From positions 1 through 20,265 of the forward strand of contig JAFZIX010000203.1 of the NCBI GenBank assembly GCA_017554135.1: a stretch of DNA of 20,265 nt. Reading direction: 5' to 3'. The notes under the pieces were generated by a model. That model ran no database searches. It worked only from the letters and a program-made list of their open reading frames with translations, and was not told the DNA's origin. The translations under genes were made by a program, and so were the position numbers. This stretch comes from Bacteroidales bacterium. Lineage in GTDB: Bacteria > Bacteroidota > Bacteroidia > Bacteroidales > UBA932. Positions 1 through 7,708 of this stretch are shown piece by piece. The number at the start of each line of letters is the position of its first letter. Position 1 is the first letter of the stretch.

Positions 1-182
1 GGGCCGTGGAACAAGGTATGATCCAAAGTCTCCCCACGCAACTTGGCAGCCTGGATGTAAACCCGCAGATTAGAGACAATTTCACTCTGTCCGGTGAAAT
101 CTTCCAGTTCCCGGGGGCGGATAATTCCATCCAATTCTTTATCTTTGCCTTCGTTTGTATCGTGAGGGTTGAAATCGGACAT
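1..182 (-). CDS. ruvB: Holliday junction branch-migration helicase RuvB, N-terminal part (cut by window edge)
   Basis: RuvB is the AAA+ ring motor that drives branch migration of Holliday junctions with RuvA, and RuvC resolves the junction. Translating the minus strand from the ATG at 182 gives 60 codons that read like a RuvB N-terminus: an acidic leader, then [12 protein letters not shown] near residue 21, [14 protein letters not shown] near 38 and LDHTLFHGP near 53. This matches the family pattern RP..L.(D/E)(F/Y).GQ...NL.V.I.AAK.R.E.LDH.L..GP. The window edge falls just before the expected Walker A (GPPGLGKT), so the ATPase core is not visible. The gene is divergent from mfd, across an AT-rich spacer with a TAnnTTTG box on its side. 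An opposite-strand frame over the same bases has no family resemblance and is a shadow. Identification is firm although only about one sixth of the gene is present. Confidence 0.9.
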   Translation of the reverse strand, partial: MSDFNPHDTNEGKDKELDGIIRPRELEDFTGQSEIVSNLRVYIQAAKLRGETLDHTLFHG

Positions 183-427
183 AGGTTCCAGTTTTAAATT
201 CTAAATACAAATATAGTTCTTTTTATTTTTATCGTGTTTTATTTATTAGGCCTGTTGAAATGTTAATAAGTCTATAAATAAATGATTATTAAATAATTAG
301 AATTTAAACAATTGTTTATAACCTTAATAATTCTTTTTGAAGGGCTTGTTAAAAACTTAAGCAAGCGGAGTATTAAGGAGTTATCAACAGGATTATAAAC
401 AGGTTTTAAACAACTTTTTCGGAGGTT
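183..427. promoter_or_regulatory. AT-rich divergent ruvB-mfd intergenic region with repeated 9-mers and a palindrome
   Basis: This 245-bp spacer is far more AT-rich than the flanking genes. It holds a perfect 14-bp palindrome, TAAACAATTGTTTA (305-318). It also holds a family of 9-mers fitting TTATNAACA: TTATTAACA on the minus strand at 261-269, TTATAAACA on minus at 313-321, TTATCAACA on plus at 381-389 and TTATAAACA on plus at 393-401. A further minus-strand TTATTAACA at 429-437 overlaps the mfd start. These are one or two bases from the DnaA box TTATCCACA, but such motifs also arise by chance in AT-rich DNA. No full TAnnTTTG box for mfd was found; TCTTTTTG at 332-339 is the nearest. No gene or RNA is apparent. 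Confidence 0.45.
208..215 (-). promoter_or_regulatory. Candidate -7 box for ruvB
   Basis: On the minus strand this reads TATATTTG, a full match to the Bacteroidota -7 consensus TAnnTTTG, 26 bases upstream of the ruvB start. No good TTTG -33 element is seen about 20 bases further upstream, so only half of the promoter is supported. Confidence 0.5.
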
Positions 428-3400
428 ATGTTAATAACCCGGATTGGTAAGGAAAAAGAAATCTATTGTAGCGGACTCTTCCTGTCTGCAAGGTGGTTCG
501 TGCTCAGTAAGTCCGCATCCAAGGGAATAAACCTTGTTGTATTACCCGATAAGGAGTCGGCCGAATACTGCACCTCAGACCTTTATCAACTCACTGAAGG
601 AGATAAGGTTTTCCTGCTTCCTCCAAGCGGAAAGGGAATAGAAAGGAGTAATTATAAATCTTCCATCAGTGTCCAGCGCACGGCTGCCCTGAGTGCCATA
701 ATAAAGAATAAGGGAGAGCAGGTATTCATAGTCAGTTGCCCCGAAGCCCTGGAAGAAAAAATACCGTCAGAAGGTGTTTCAGGCAAGGCTATACTTAATA
801 TTTCCAAAGGGCAGGAGATATCCTTCGACAAAATAATAGAGATTCTGGGCGAGCAGGGGTTCGAGCGTGCGGATTTTGTTTCCACCCCCGGCCAGTATGC
901 TATCAGGGGCTCCCTGGTGGATATTTTCTCTTATTCCAATAACGAGCCCTACCGCATTTCCTTCTGGGGAAACGAGGTGGAAACCATACATATATTCGAC
1001 TGCAACACCCAGATTTCCAAAGAGGGATGCGATAAGATAGAGGTGATAGGAGGCTCCCTTTCGGATACGGGAGATGAAGGGCAGAACCTTTTTTCCCTTC
1101 TCCCCAAATCCGCCACCATCTGGCTGGACTCCGCCGACCTTTATAAAAATAAAGAGTTCTACCCTCTCACTGAGGCCTTCAACAGGGTATTCCTTCAGAT
1201 TCCGGTGGGCAAGAAAGTATCCGATCCGGAGAAATTCCATATCAGCCCCCAGCCCAAATTCAACAAGAACTTCGATCTGTTGGAAGAGGATATCCGCCGC
1301 AAGACGGAGAATGGATACAAGGTCCTCATCTACTGCGAAAAGGCGTCCCAGATCAACCGCATCCGGACTATCCTGAGTGAAGAGGGCGGCATCCTGCCTG
1401 AATTCGTGGAAGGAAAGATTATCCACGAAGGTTTCGTGGATGAGGACGCAAAGGTAGCCCATTATTCCGACCATGAGATATTCGAGCGTTTCCACCGTGT
1501 GAGCATACGCCGCAGCGTTGAAAAGAGTGAGCAACTCACCATCAACGACCTGAATTCCTTCAATATAGGGGATTATGTAGTGCACATCGACTACGGTATA
1601 GGCGTATTCGGCGGGCTGGTGCGTATGTTCGACGACAAGGGACGGGTCCGCGAGGTGGTGAAGATTAGTTACAAGGACGGCGACGTGGTGTTCGTCTCTG
1701 TGCACGCCCTAAACAAACTATCCCTCTTCCGTTCCTCCGACGGTGAACCTCCGCGCATCAATAAACTGGGTTCCAAGACCTGGGCCACCCTCAAGGCGAA
1801 CGCCAAGAGGAGGGTGAAGGATATAGCAAAGGATCTTATCCAGTTGTATGCCAAGCGCAGGGCGACCAAGGGTTTCGCGTTCTCGGCGGATACCTACCTG
1901 CAGGATGAACTGGAATCCTCCTTCATGTTCGAGGATACGCCGGACCAGGAGGCAGCCACCATCGCCGTAAAGCGGGATATGGAGGATGACTGCCCTATGG
2001 ACCGCCTGGTGTGCGGCGATGTAGGTTTCGGCAAGACAGAAGTGGCCATCCGCGCCGCATTCAAGGCAGTGACCGACGGCAAGCAGGTGGCGGTACTCGT
2101 CCCCACCACCATCCTCGCCTTGCAGCATTTCAACACCTTTACTGCCCGCCTCGCCAATTTCCCCTGCACGGTGGAATATGTTAGCCGCCTGCGCACTGCA
2201 AAGCAGATAAGCGATATAAAAAAGAAGGTGAGCGAAGGGCGGATAGATATCCTGATAGGCACCCACAAGATTCTGGGAGGCGGCTTCGAATTCAGGGATC
2301 TGGGCCTGCTGATAATAGACGAGGAGCAGAAGTTCGGGGTGGCCGCAAAGGAGCGCCTCCGCCAGATAAAGACCTCGGTAGATACCCTCACCCTGACCGC
2401 AACCCCCATCCCCCGGACCCTGCAGTTTTCACTGCTCGGCGCGCGGGATCTCAGCATCATCAACACTCCTCCGCCCAACCGCATCCCGGTGCAGACGGAA
2501 ATAATCCTCTTCGACGAGGACGAGGTCAAGAGCATTATCAACTACGAACTCAACCGCGGCGGGCAGGTATTCTTCCTCCATAACAAGGTGGAGGAACTCC
2601 CGCATATCGAGAAAATACTCCATCGTCTGGTGCCGGACGCCCGAATCTGCCTGGCCCACGGGCAGATGGAATCCCGCGCCCTGGAGGACAGGATGCTGGG
2701 GTTCATCCGGGGAGAATACGACGTGCTGCTATGCACCACCATAATCGAAAACGGCCTGGATATCCCGAACGCCAATACCATCATAATCAACCAGGCGCAG
2801 AACATCGGACTGAGTGATTTGCACCAACTCCGGGGACGCGTCGGACGCTCCAACCGCAAGGCATTCTGCTACCTGATAGTGCCCCCGCTGGCGTCCGTTA
2901 CGGAGGATGCGCGCAGGCGCCTCCGGGCTATCGAGGAATTCTCCGACCTGGGCAGCGGATTCAATATCGCCATGCAGGATCTGGACATCCGCGGAGCAGG
3001 CAACCTGCTGGGTGCCGAGCAAAGCGGATTCATGATGGATATGGGGTATGAAACCTTCCAGAAGGTGATAAACGAAGCTATGGACGAACTGGGAATAGAG
3101 ACTGGTCAAACGGTGAATAGAGGTAGGGAGAAAATTATTTCCGACTGCACTATCGAAACAGACCAGGAATCCCTCATTCCGGACGACTATATCAACGTTA
3201 CCGCAGAGAAAATCCGTATCTATAAGCAGTTGGATTCGATGAATTCCGAGAAGGATATCGACCGGCTGGCAATACATCTTACCGACCGTTTCGGACGCAT
3301 CCCACAGGAGGTTGTGAACCTCTTCAATGTGGTGAAGATCCGCAATCTCGGAATGCGTCTCGGTTTCGAAAAGATAATAGTGAAGAACGGAATGTGTATC

Positions 3401-3586
3401 TGCTGGTTCGTATCCCAGCAGAACTCCCCTTATTTCAAGTCCGATATATTCGAAAAAATACTTGCCGTGGTGTCTTCCGGCACGGTTCCTTTCGTGCTCA
3501 AACAGAGCGATAACAAACTGAAACTTGTCGCCCATGGTCTCAACGGCCTGCATGACTCCTGGCTCCTCTTGAATAAGTTGGTATAA
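428..3586 (+). CDS. mfd: Transcription-repair coupling factor Mfd
   Basis: Mfd is a cytosolic ATP-driven DNA translocase that pushes stalled RNA polymerase off lesions and recruits UvrA. The 1052-residue product has a degenerate UvrB-like N-terminal half, then a CarD-like RNA-polymerase-interaction domain (about 378-440; GDYVVHIDYGIGVF). A RecG-like helicase pair follows: Walker A GDVGFGKT at 530-537, Walker B/DEEQ at 631-634, TATPIPRT just downstream, and motif VI QLRGRVGRS at 800-808. The TRCF domain closes the protein (about 920 onward; RIYKQLDSM, LTDRFGRIP). It is shorter than E. coli Mfd (1148 residues), mainly at the N-terminus. ATG 428 is the first start after an in-frame stop at 407. 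GGAGG lies only two bases before it, and an inverted repeat (424-439) covers the start codon. The gene is divergent from ruvB and is followed 36 bp later by coaX. Confidence 0.97.
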   Translation: MLITRIGKEKEIYCSGLFLSARWFVLSKSASKGINLVVLPDKESAEYCTSDLYQLTEGDKVFLLPPSGKGIERSNYKSSISVQRTAALSAIIKNKGEQVFIVSCPEALEEKIPSEGVSGKAILNISKGQEISFDKIIEILGEQGFERADFVSTPGQYAIRGSLVDIFSYSNNEPYRISFWGNEVETIHIFDCNTQISKEGCDKIEVIGGSLSDTGDEGQNLFSLLPKSATIWLDSADLYKNKEFYPLTEAFNRVFLQIPVGKKVSDPEKFHISPQPKFNKNFDLLEEDIRRKTENGYKVLIYCEKASQINRIRTILSEEGGILPEFVEGKIIHEGFVDEDAKVAHYSDHEIFERFHRVSIRRSVEKSEQLTINDLNSFNIGDYVVHIDYGIGVFGGLVRMFDDKGRVREVVKISYKDGDVVFVSVHALNKLSLFRSSDGEPPRINKLGSKTWATLKANAKRRVKDIAKDLIQLYAKRRATKGFAFSADTYLQDELESSFMFEDTPDQEAATIAVKRDMEDDCPMDRLVCGDVGFGKTEVAIRAAFKAVTDGKQVAVLVPTTILALQHFNTFTARLANFPCTVEYVSRLRTAKQISDIKKKVSEGRIDILIGTHKILGGGFEFRDLGLLIIDEEQKFGVAAKERLRQIKTSVDTLTLTATPIPRTLQFSLLGARDLSIINTPPPNRIPVQTEIILFDEDEVKSIINYELNRGGQVFFLHNKVEELPHIEKILHRLVPDARICLAHGQMESRALEDRMLGFIRGEYDVLLCTTIIENGLDIPNANTIIINQAQNIGLSDLHQLRGRVGRSNRKAFCYLIVPPLASVTEDARRRLRAIEEFSDLGSGFNIAMQDLDIRGAGNLLGAEQSGFMMDMGYETFQKVINEAMDELGIETGQTVNRGREKIISDCTIETDQESLIPDDYINVTAEKIRIYKQLDSMNSEKDIDRLAIHLTDRFGRIPQEVVNLFNVVKIRNLGMRLGFEKIIVKNGMCICWFVSQQNSPYFKSDIFEKILAVVSSGTVPFVLKQSDNKLKLVAHGLNGLHDSWLLLNKLV

Positions 3587-3599
3587 TTTCTTATCTTTG
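3568..3599 (+). promoter_or_regulatory. Candidate coaX promoter inside the mfd 3' end
   Basis: TATCTTTG at 3592-3599 fits the Bacteroidota -7 consensus TAnnTTTG exactly. CTTG at 3568-3571, 20 bases upstream, is one base from the -33 element TTTG. The box lies just after the mfd stop and 23 bases before the coaX GTG, so the coaX-to-lptC block can probably be transcribed independently of mfd. Confidence 0.6.
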
Positions 3600-3622
3600 C
3601 AGGCTTTATATACATAAAGAAA

Positions 3623-4351
3623 GTGGCAAACTTGCTGATAGAGGTGGGTAACACGGCGCTCAAAGCCGCCTGGGCCGAGGGAATGACCCTCGGTAAGACT
3701 TTCCGTTTCCAGGGGGAAAAGGTGATGGAGTTCATCCTTTCCCTGACTGAGAAAGAAAAAGCGGAGGTTATGGCGGTCGTGTCTGCAAAGCCGGTCACGC
3801 CGGAGGAAGAGGCCGCCCTGCGCAAGGAGTGCCGGCACCTGATGATTCTGGACAGCAATCACCCGGACATCCTCCAGCGTTACGATCTGCCGGATTACCT
3901 GTCCTATGACCGTGCCGCATCCCTGCTGGCCGTGCGCTACCTCTTCAAAGGCAAACCCTGTATGGTGTTCGATTTCGGCACGACGCTCACCGTAGACCTG
4001 ACCTCCGAAGACGGGCAATACCGCGGCGGAAACGTATCCCCCGGATTCCTCACCCGCTTCAAGGCCCTGAACAGGTATTCCAAGGCATTGCCGCTGATGA
4101 ATATCCCTAGCCGTATCCCCCGGGAGGGAAACTCTCTGGAGTCCTCGATAGAGTCCGGGGTGGTTTCGGGCATAATGTTTGAAATTGAAGGCTATATCCG
4201 CCGGCATCCGGGACATGTGGTAGTATTCACCGGCGGAGATGCTACATATTTTGCCAAGCGGATGAAGCAGTCCCTGTTCATCGTGAGCAACCTGGTTCAG
4301 GTAGGCCTGGCGCTTATAACAGACGATTATGTTGAAAAGAATATTCAGTAG
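3623..4351 (+). CDS. coaX: Type III pantothenate kinase CoaX
   Basis: CoaX phosphorylates pantothenate, the first step of coenzyme A synthesis, in the cytosol. The 242-residue product has the ASKHA-type type III signatures: phosphate-binding loop VGNTALKA at 8-15, YDRAASLLAVRYLF, the DFGTTLTVD phosphate-2 motif, GGNVSPG, and VVFTGGDATYFA near the C-terminus. Length fits the family (about 240-260). Residue 7, normally the conserved Asp of the DxGNT motif, is Glu here; if the enzyme is active this is a conservative change. The start is GTG 3623, whose product begins right at the first beta strand. The 3' end overlaps the next gene by 23 bases, suggesting translational coupling to an envelope operon. 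Confidence 0.93.
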   Translation: MANLLIEVGNTALKAAWAEGMTLGKTFRFQGEKVMEFILSLTEKEKAEVMAVVSAKPVTPEEEAALRKECRHLMILDSNHPDILQRYDLPDYLSYDRAASLLAVRYLFKGKPCMVFDFGTTLTVDLTSEDGQYRGGNVSPGFLTRFKALNRYSKALPLMNIPSRIPREGNSLESSIESGVVSGIMFEIEGYIRRHPGHVVVFTGGDATYFAKRMKQSLFIVSNLVQVGLALITDDYVEKNIQ

Positions 4352-5651
4352 TGTAATTATCCTGACAGCCCTGCTGGCCAGCCTGAACGCATCGGCCCAA
4401 TCCGGGGAATATCTGTCTTACGCCCCCTATTCCATCTACGGGCTTGGAGATCTCTATCCTCAGGGATCTGCCTATAACCGGAGCATGGGCGGCGTGGGGA
4501 TAGCATCGAGAAACCTGCGCTATCTGAATTCCCTCAATCCGGCGGCAGTAACCGCCAGGGACTCCCTTTCTTTCATGCTGGACTTCTCGCTGCTGAACTC
4601 CAACACGATGTACCGCCAGGGGGACATGAAATCCGCCCGCAACCTTTCCAACATGGGCAGCATGACCCTGTCCTTCCCTATCTGGAGAAGCCTGGCGATG
4701 ATGATGGGAATCAGCCCTTTCAGTGCCGGAGGATATGGTTATTCCGTGCCGGAAACAGACCCCGCCGTGATTGCCAACACGGGGAATATCACCTACTACG
4801 ACTACGGCCAGGGCGCGTTCTACAAGATTTACAGCGGCATAGGATATTCCTTCTGGAAGAAACTTTCCATCGGCGCCGAGGCGGACTACGTGTTCGGCAA
4901 TTACGGGAAGTATTTCACCGAGCAGTTCTCCAATACCGGATACAATACCGTTCAGGACAGTTACTCCCTCAACCTGCATGCTTTCACCGGCAAGTTCGGG
5001 CTGCAGTATGAGCAGAAACTGGGCACCAAGACCAAAATCGGTTTCGGGGCAACCTATAGCATGGGCGCGGACCTGAAGGGAACAATGAGTTATAAGCACA
5101 GTTCTGTGGGAAGCGCGGAAACCGTGGTGGTATCTTCCAAGACGGACACCCTCGGGGTCAACACCTCCGGAGTAAAACTGGCTTCCGAACTCGGGCTGGG
5201 ATTATCCCTCAACATCGAAGACCGCATCCGTGCGGAGGTTGATGTGGTGATGTCCGACTGGAACGGCACCGGATTCGGCACTGCGGATGGCTTCGCAATC
5301 ACCAACAGCAAGACTCCGTTCTCCGAAAATTCCCGCCTGTGTGTGCGTACAGGCCTTGAATTCACCCCGGACAGATACAATGTCCGCTACTGGCACAAAC
5401 GCGTATCTTACCGTGCGGGAGCATATTACGGTAACGAGTATTACAAGGTCGGAGGCAACGAAATTAATAATTTCGGCATCACTTTAGGAGCAACGCTGCC
5501 TGTTTTCCGCTGGTACAATGGAGTTTCGATAGCGGTGGACATGGGGCAGAGAGGAACTACGGATGCGAACCTCATCCGGGAAAGGTATATAAAGTTCTGC
5601 GTGGGTCTGAACCTCCACGACATCTGGTTCCAGAAGCGCAGATTTGAGTAG
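4329..5651 (+). CDS. Putative outer-membrane beta-barrel protein (FadL/PorV-like)
   Basis: The 440-residue protein starts with a Sec signal peptide (about 1-23, cleavage likely after NASA before QSGEY). The rest is a series of alternating hydrophobic, aromatic-rich strands with no internal membrane helix, as in outer-membrane barrels. The segment after the signal (SYAPYSIYGLGDLYPQG, then MGGVGIASR and a run with NPAA) resembles the N-terminal plug region of Bacteroidota FadL/PorV-like proteins, in which an early GG.G.A and NPA motif is typical. Substrate and role are unknown. ATG 4329 lies inside the coaX 3' end and immediately precedes the basic n-region MLKR. It sits 21 bp before the TPR gene, in an operon that also carries lptC and ppiD, so an envelope function is likely. 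Confidence 0.7.
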   Translation: MLKRIFSSVIILTALLASLNASAQSGEYLSYAPYSIYGLGDLYPQGSAYNRSMGGVGIASRNLRYLNSLNPAAVTARDSLSFMLDFSLLNSNTMYRQGDMKSARNLSNMGSMTLSFPIWRSLAMMMGISPFSAGGYGYSVPETDPAVIANTGNITYYDYGQGAFYKIYSGIGYSFWKKLSIGAEADYVFGNYGKYFTEQFSNTGYNTVQDSYSLNLHAFTGKFGLQYEQKLGTKTKIGFGATYSMGADLKGTMSYKHSSVGSAETVVVSSKTDTLGVNTSGVKLASELGLGLSLNIEDRIRAEVDVVMSDWNGTGFGTADGFAITNSKTPFSENSRLCVRTGLEFTPDRYNVRYWHKRVSYRAGAYYGNEYYKVGGNEINNFGITLGATLPVFRWYNGVSIAVDMGQRGTTDANLIRERYIKFCVGLNLHDIWFQKRRFE

Positions 5652-5672
5652 AAAAACATAACAACCGAAGAT

Positions 5673-6998
5673 ATGAAAAAGATTGTTGTAGCATTTTTGA
5701 CCATCGTAATGGCATTCGCCGGACTCAAGGTTTCGGCGCAGGGAAAATGGGGTGCAGACAGCGCAAACTGCATCAAGTACCTCTCTTTCTACGATGATTC
5801 CTACAAGGCGAAGGATTATGACAATGCCACCGTCAACTGGCGTAAGGCATACGCGATCTGCCCTCATGGTGTAAGGCAGACCATGCTCACCAACGGCACC
5901 GAACTGATGCGTAAACTTATCAATAAGAACAAGGGCAATGTGGTTTATCGTGCTGCCCTCATCGACTCGCTGATGACGCTGCACGAGGAGCGTGCCCAGT
6001 TGTTCCCCAAGTATGCATCCTCTGCGCTCAACAACAAGGGTGTGGATATTGTCAACTATATGGCAGGCAACGACAAGGCGGTCTTCGACGGCCTTAACGA
6101 TGTCATCGCCCGCAACGGCATCAACACTCGCACCAGTCTTTTTGTCCAGGACCTGAATGTTGCAATCGAACTCTATAAGAAGGGTGTCGTCTCGGCCGAA
6201 GATGTCATCAACACATATCAGAAGAATGTGGATTTGCTGGATAAGGCACCTGCCAAGACAGACGCCATCGCCGAGCAGAACCGCAAGGTCAAGACCGACC
6301 TGGAGAGCCTCTTCATCACCAGCAAGGTGGCCGAGTGCGACGACCTTATCGCCCTCTTTACCCCCCGCTATGAGGCCGGTTCGGATGATCTCGCCCTGGT
6401 TTCCAACATCGTCAAGATGCTGAGCATCACCGAGGACTGCCAGGATAACGACCTCTTCCTGAACGCCGTCACCTCGATGTACAAGTTGGATCCTTCCTAC
6501 AATTCGGCATACTACCTCTACAGGCTCAACGCCTCCAGAGGCAACACCGACGCCGCCCTCAAGTATATCGACGAGGCCATCGCCTATGAGGCTTCCGATG
6601 CCGCCACCGATGCCGGATACAGTTTTGAGGCAGCAACCTTCTGCTTCAAGAACGGCCGCCTTGCAAAGGCATACAACTATGCTTCCAATGCCCTCAGCCT
6701 CGATGAGGCCGTGGCTGGCAAGGCCTACTTCCTGATGGGCCAGATCTGGGGTGCAACCGCTTGCGGCGGAGATGAAATCGAGAAGCGCGCCCACTACTGG
6801 GTTGCCGTCGACTTCCTCAACAAGGCGAAGAATGCAGATTCGTCCCTTGCCGAAGATGCCAACAGGGTGATAGGTTCCTACAGCATCTATTTCCCCGAGA
6901 CCGCCGAGGCGTTCATGTATAACGTCACCGACGGACAGAGTTACAGGGTGGTCTGCAACGGCATGAGTGCGACCACTACCGTCCGCACCAGGAAGTAA
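5673..6998 (+). CDS. Periplasmic tetratricopeptide-repeat protein
   Basis: This 441-residue protein has a signal peptide (residues 1-22, cleavage after KVSA before QGKWG). It is otherwise alpha-helical, with TPR-like pairs, for example YLSFYDDSYKAKDYDNATVN near the N-terminus and the stretches from about residue 270 to 390 (YYLYRLNASRGNTDAALKYI; AATFCFKNGRLAKAYNYA). Positions of Ala, Gly, Tyr and Leu fit degenerate TPR units. TPRs are protein-interaction scaffolds; the partner here is unknown. The gene lies between the outer-membrane barrel and lptC, with 21-bp and 2-bp gaps, so it is almost certainly co-transcribed with them. An envelope-assembly role is inferred from this position only. The ATG gives a normal MKK signal-peptide start. 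Confidence 0.75.
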   Translation: MKKIVVAFLTIVMAFAGLKVSAQGKWGADSANCIKYLSFYDDSYKAKDYDNATVNWRKAYAICPHGVRQTMLTNGTELMRKLINKNKGNVVYRAALIDSLMTLHEERAQLFPKYASSALNNKGVDIVNYMAGNDKAVFDGLNDVIARNGINTRTSLFVQDLNVAIELYKKGVVSAEDVINTYQKNVDLLDKAPAKTDAIAEQNRKVKTDLESLFITSKVAECDDLIALFTPRYEAGSDDLALVSNIVKMLSITEDCQDNDLFLNAVTSMYKLDPSYNSAYYLYRLNASRGNTDAALKYIDEAIAYEASDAATDAGYSFEAATFCFKNGRLAKAYNYASNALSLDEAVAGKAYFLMGQIWGATACGGDEIEKRAHYWVAVDFLNKAKNADSSLAEDANRVIGSYSIYFPETAEAFMYNVTDGQSYRVVCNGMSATTTVRTRK

Positions 6999-7000
6999 GC

Positions 7001-7654
7001 GTGAGTCCCGCAAGGAACAAACAGATCAGATACTGGATAGCTGCCGTTTTTTCGGTGGCTATCCTCGTTGTTTCCTGCAAGAACAAGATGGCCCAGGCGG
7101 AGGTGCTGAACCTGAAAGACACTCCCGTGCAGACCATAGACGACATGTTTGCCGTCCAGACGAAAAACGGTCTGGTGGTGATGCGGGTGGAGGCATCCGT
7201 GATGGAACGATACGACAACGATACATCCTCATATGAGGCTTTCCCCCGGGGCATCGCCATCTACGGCTACTCCGACGAGGGCCTGCTGGAAACGATAATC
7301 GTTTCGGATGACGGCAAGCACATCATCAACAAAAGGCGTCCGGGAAAGGATCAGGAGGAGATTTGGGAGGCCTTCGGCAACGTTGTCATCCACAATGTGC
7401 TGAAGCAGGAGACCATGGAAACGGACACGATTTACTGGAACCAGGCGAAAAACGAAATATACACCGACTGTTACGTGAAAATGTATTCTCCTCAGGGTTT
7501 CCTGCAGGGTTACGGGATGCGTTCGGACGACCATGCCCGCAACGCCATCCTGCTGGAACCGTTCAACGGGTACGGTTATACCGTAAGGGACAGTTCGGTG
7601 GTAGTCATTGATTCTGTTAATTTTACCGGTCCTCTGGTCAGGATATCCAAATAA
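7001..7654 (+). CDS. lptC: LPS export ABC transporter periplasmic protein LptC, lipoprotein form
   Basis: LptC takes lipopolysaccharide from the LptBFG transporter and passes it to LptA on the way to the outer membrane. The 217-residue product fits the Bacteroidota LptC type: an N-terminal hydrophobic segment (12-25), then beta-rich repeats such as VMRVEASVMERYDND, YEAFPRGIAIYGYSDEG, EIWEAFGNVVIHN and TDTIYWNQAKNEIYTD. The last two fit the OstA/LptC pattern of alternating 'gnV.i.n..g..l.td.l.wd...n.iyt' strands. Unlike E. coli LptC, which keeps a transmembrane anchor, it has a lipobox (ILVVSC, Cys 26). GTG 7001 follows the TPR stop by 2 bases and gives the basic n-region SPARNKQIR. The gene is in an operon with the TPR protein, and ppiD follows after a promoter-like box. 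Confidence 0.85.
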   Translation: MSPARNKQIRYWIAAVFSVAILVVSCKNKMAQAEVLNLKDTPVQTIDDMFAVQTKNGLVVMRVEASVMERYDNDTSSYEAFPRGIAIYGYSDEGLLETIIVSDDGKHIINKRRPGKDQEEIWEAFGNVVIHNVLKQETMETDTIYWNQAKNEIYTDCYVKMYSPQGFLQGYGMRSDDHARNAILLEPFNGYGYTVRDSSVVVIDSVNFTGPLVRISK

Positions 7655-7660
7655 TTTTTC

Positions 7661-7668
7661 TACCTTTG
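7661..7668 (+). promoter_or_regulatory. Candidate -7 box for the ppiD-like gene
   Basis: TACCTTTG matches the Bacteroidota -7 consensus TAnnTTTG and lies 7 bases after the lptC stop and 40 bases before the next start. The following leader is AT-rich (ATTTTAATAATTAAAAATAT), typical of well-translated Bacteroidota genes. No convincing -33 TTTG is visible. Confidence 0.5.
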
Positions 7669-7708
7669 CGGGCTAAATTGATTTTAATAATTAAAAATAT
7701 AAACTGAA

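Noticed and set aside
6..197. Plus-strand 63-codon frame at the left edge
   Set aside because: The opposite strand encodes a clear RuvB N-terminus; this frame has no family likeness.
183..427. Chromosomal replication origin
   Set aside because: Near-DnaA 9-mers are present but none match the consensus fully, and no dnaA or other origin-linked gene is nearby; kept only as a possible regulatory region.
2729..4216. 495-codon minus-strand frame across mfd and coaX
   Set aside because: It is antisense to two well-supported enzymes, crosses their boundary and is His/Gln-rich without motifs; it stays open because of codon bias in the real genes.
5484..7013. 509-codon minus-strand frame opposite the barrel and TPR genes
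   Set aside because: Gly/Val/Asp-rich shadow of the TPR coding frame, with no signal peptide or motif.
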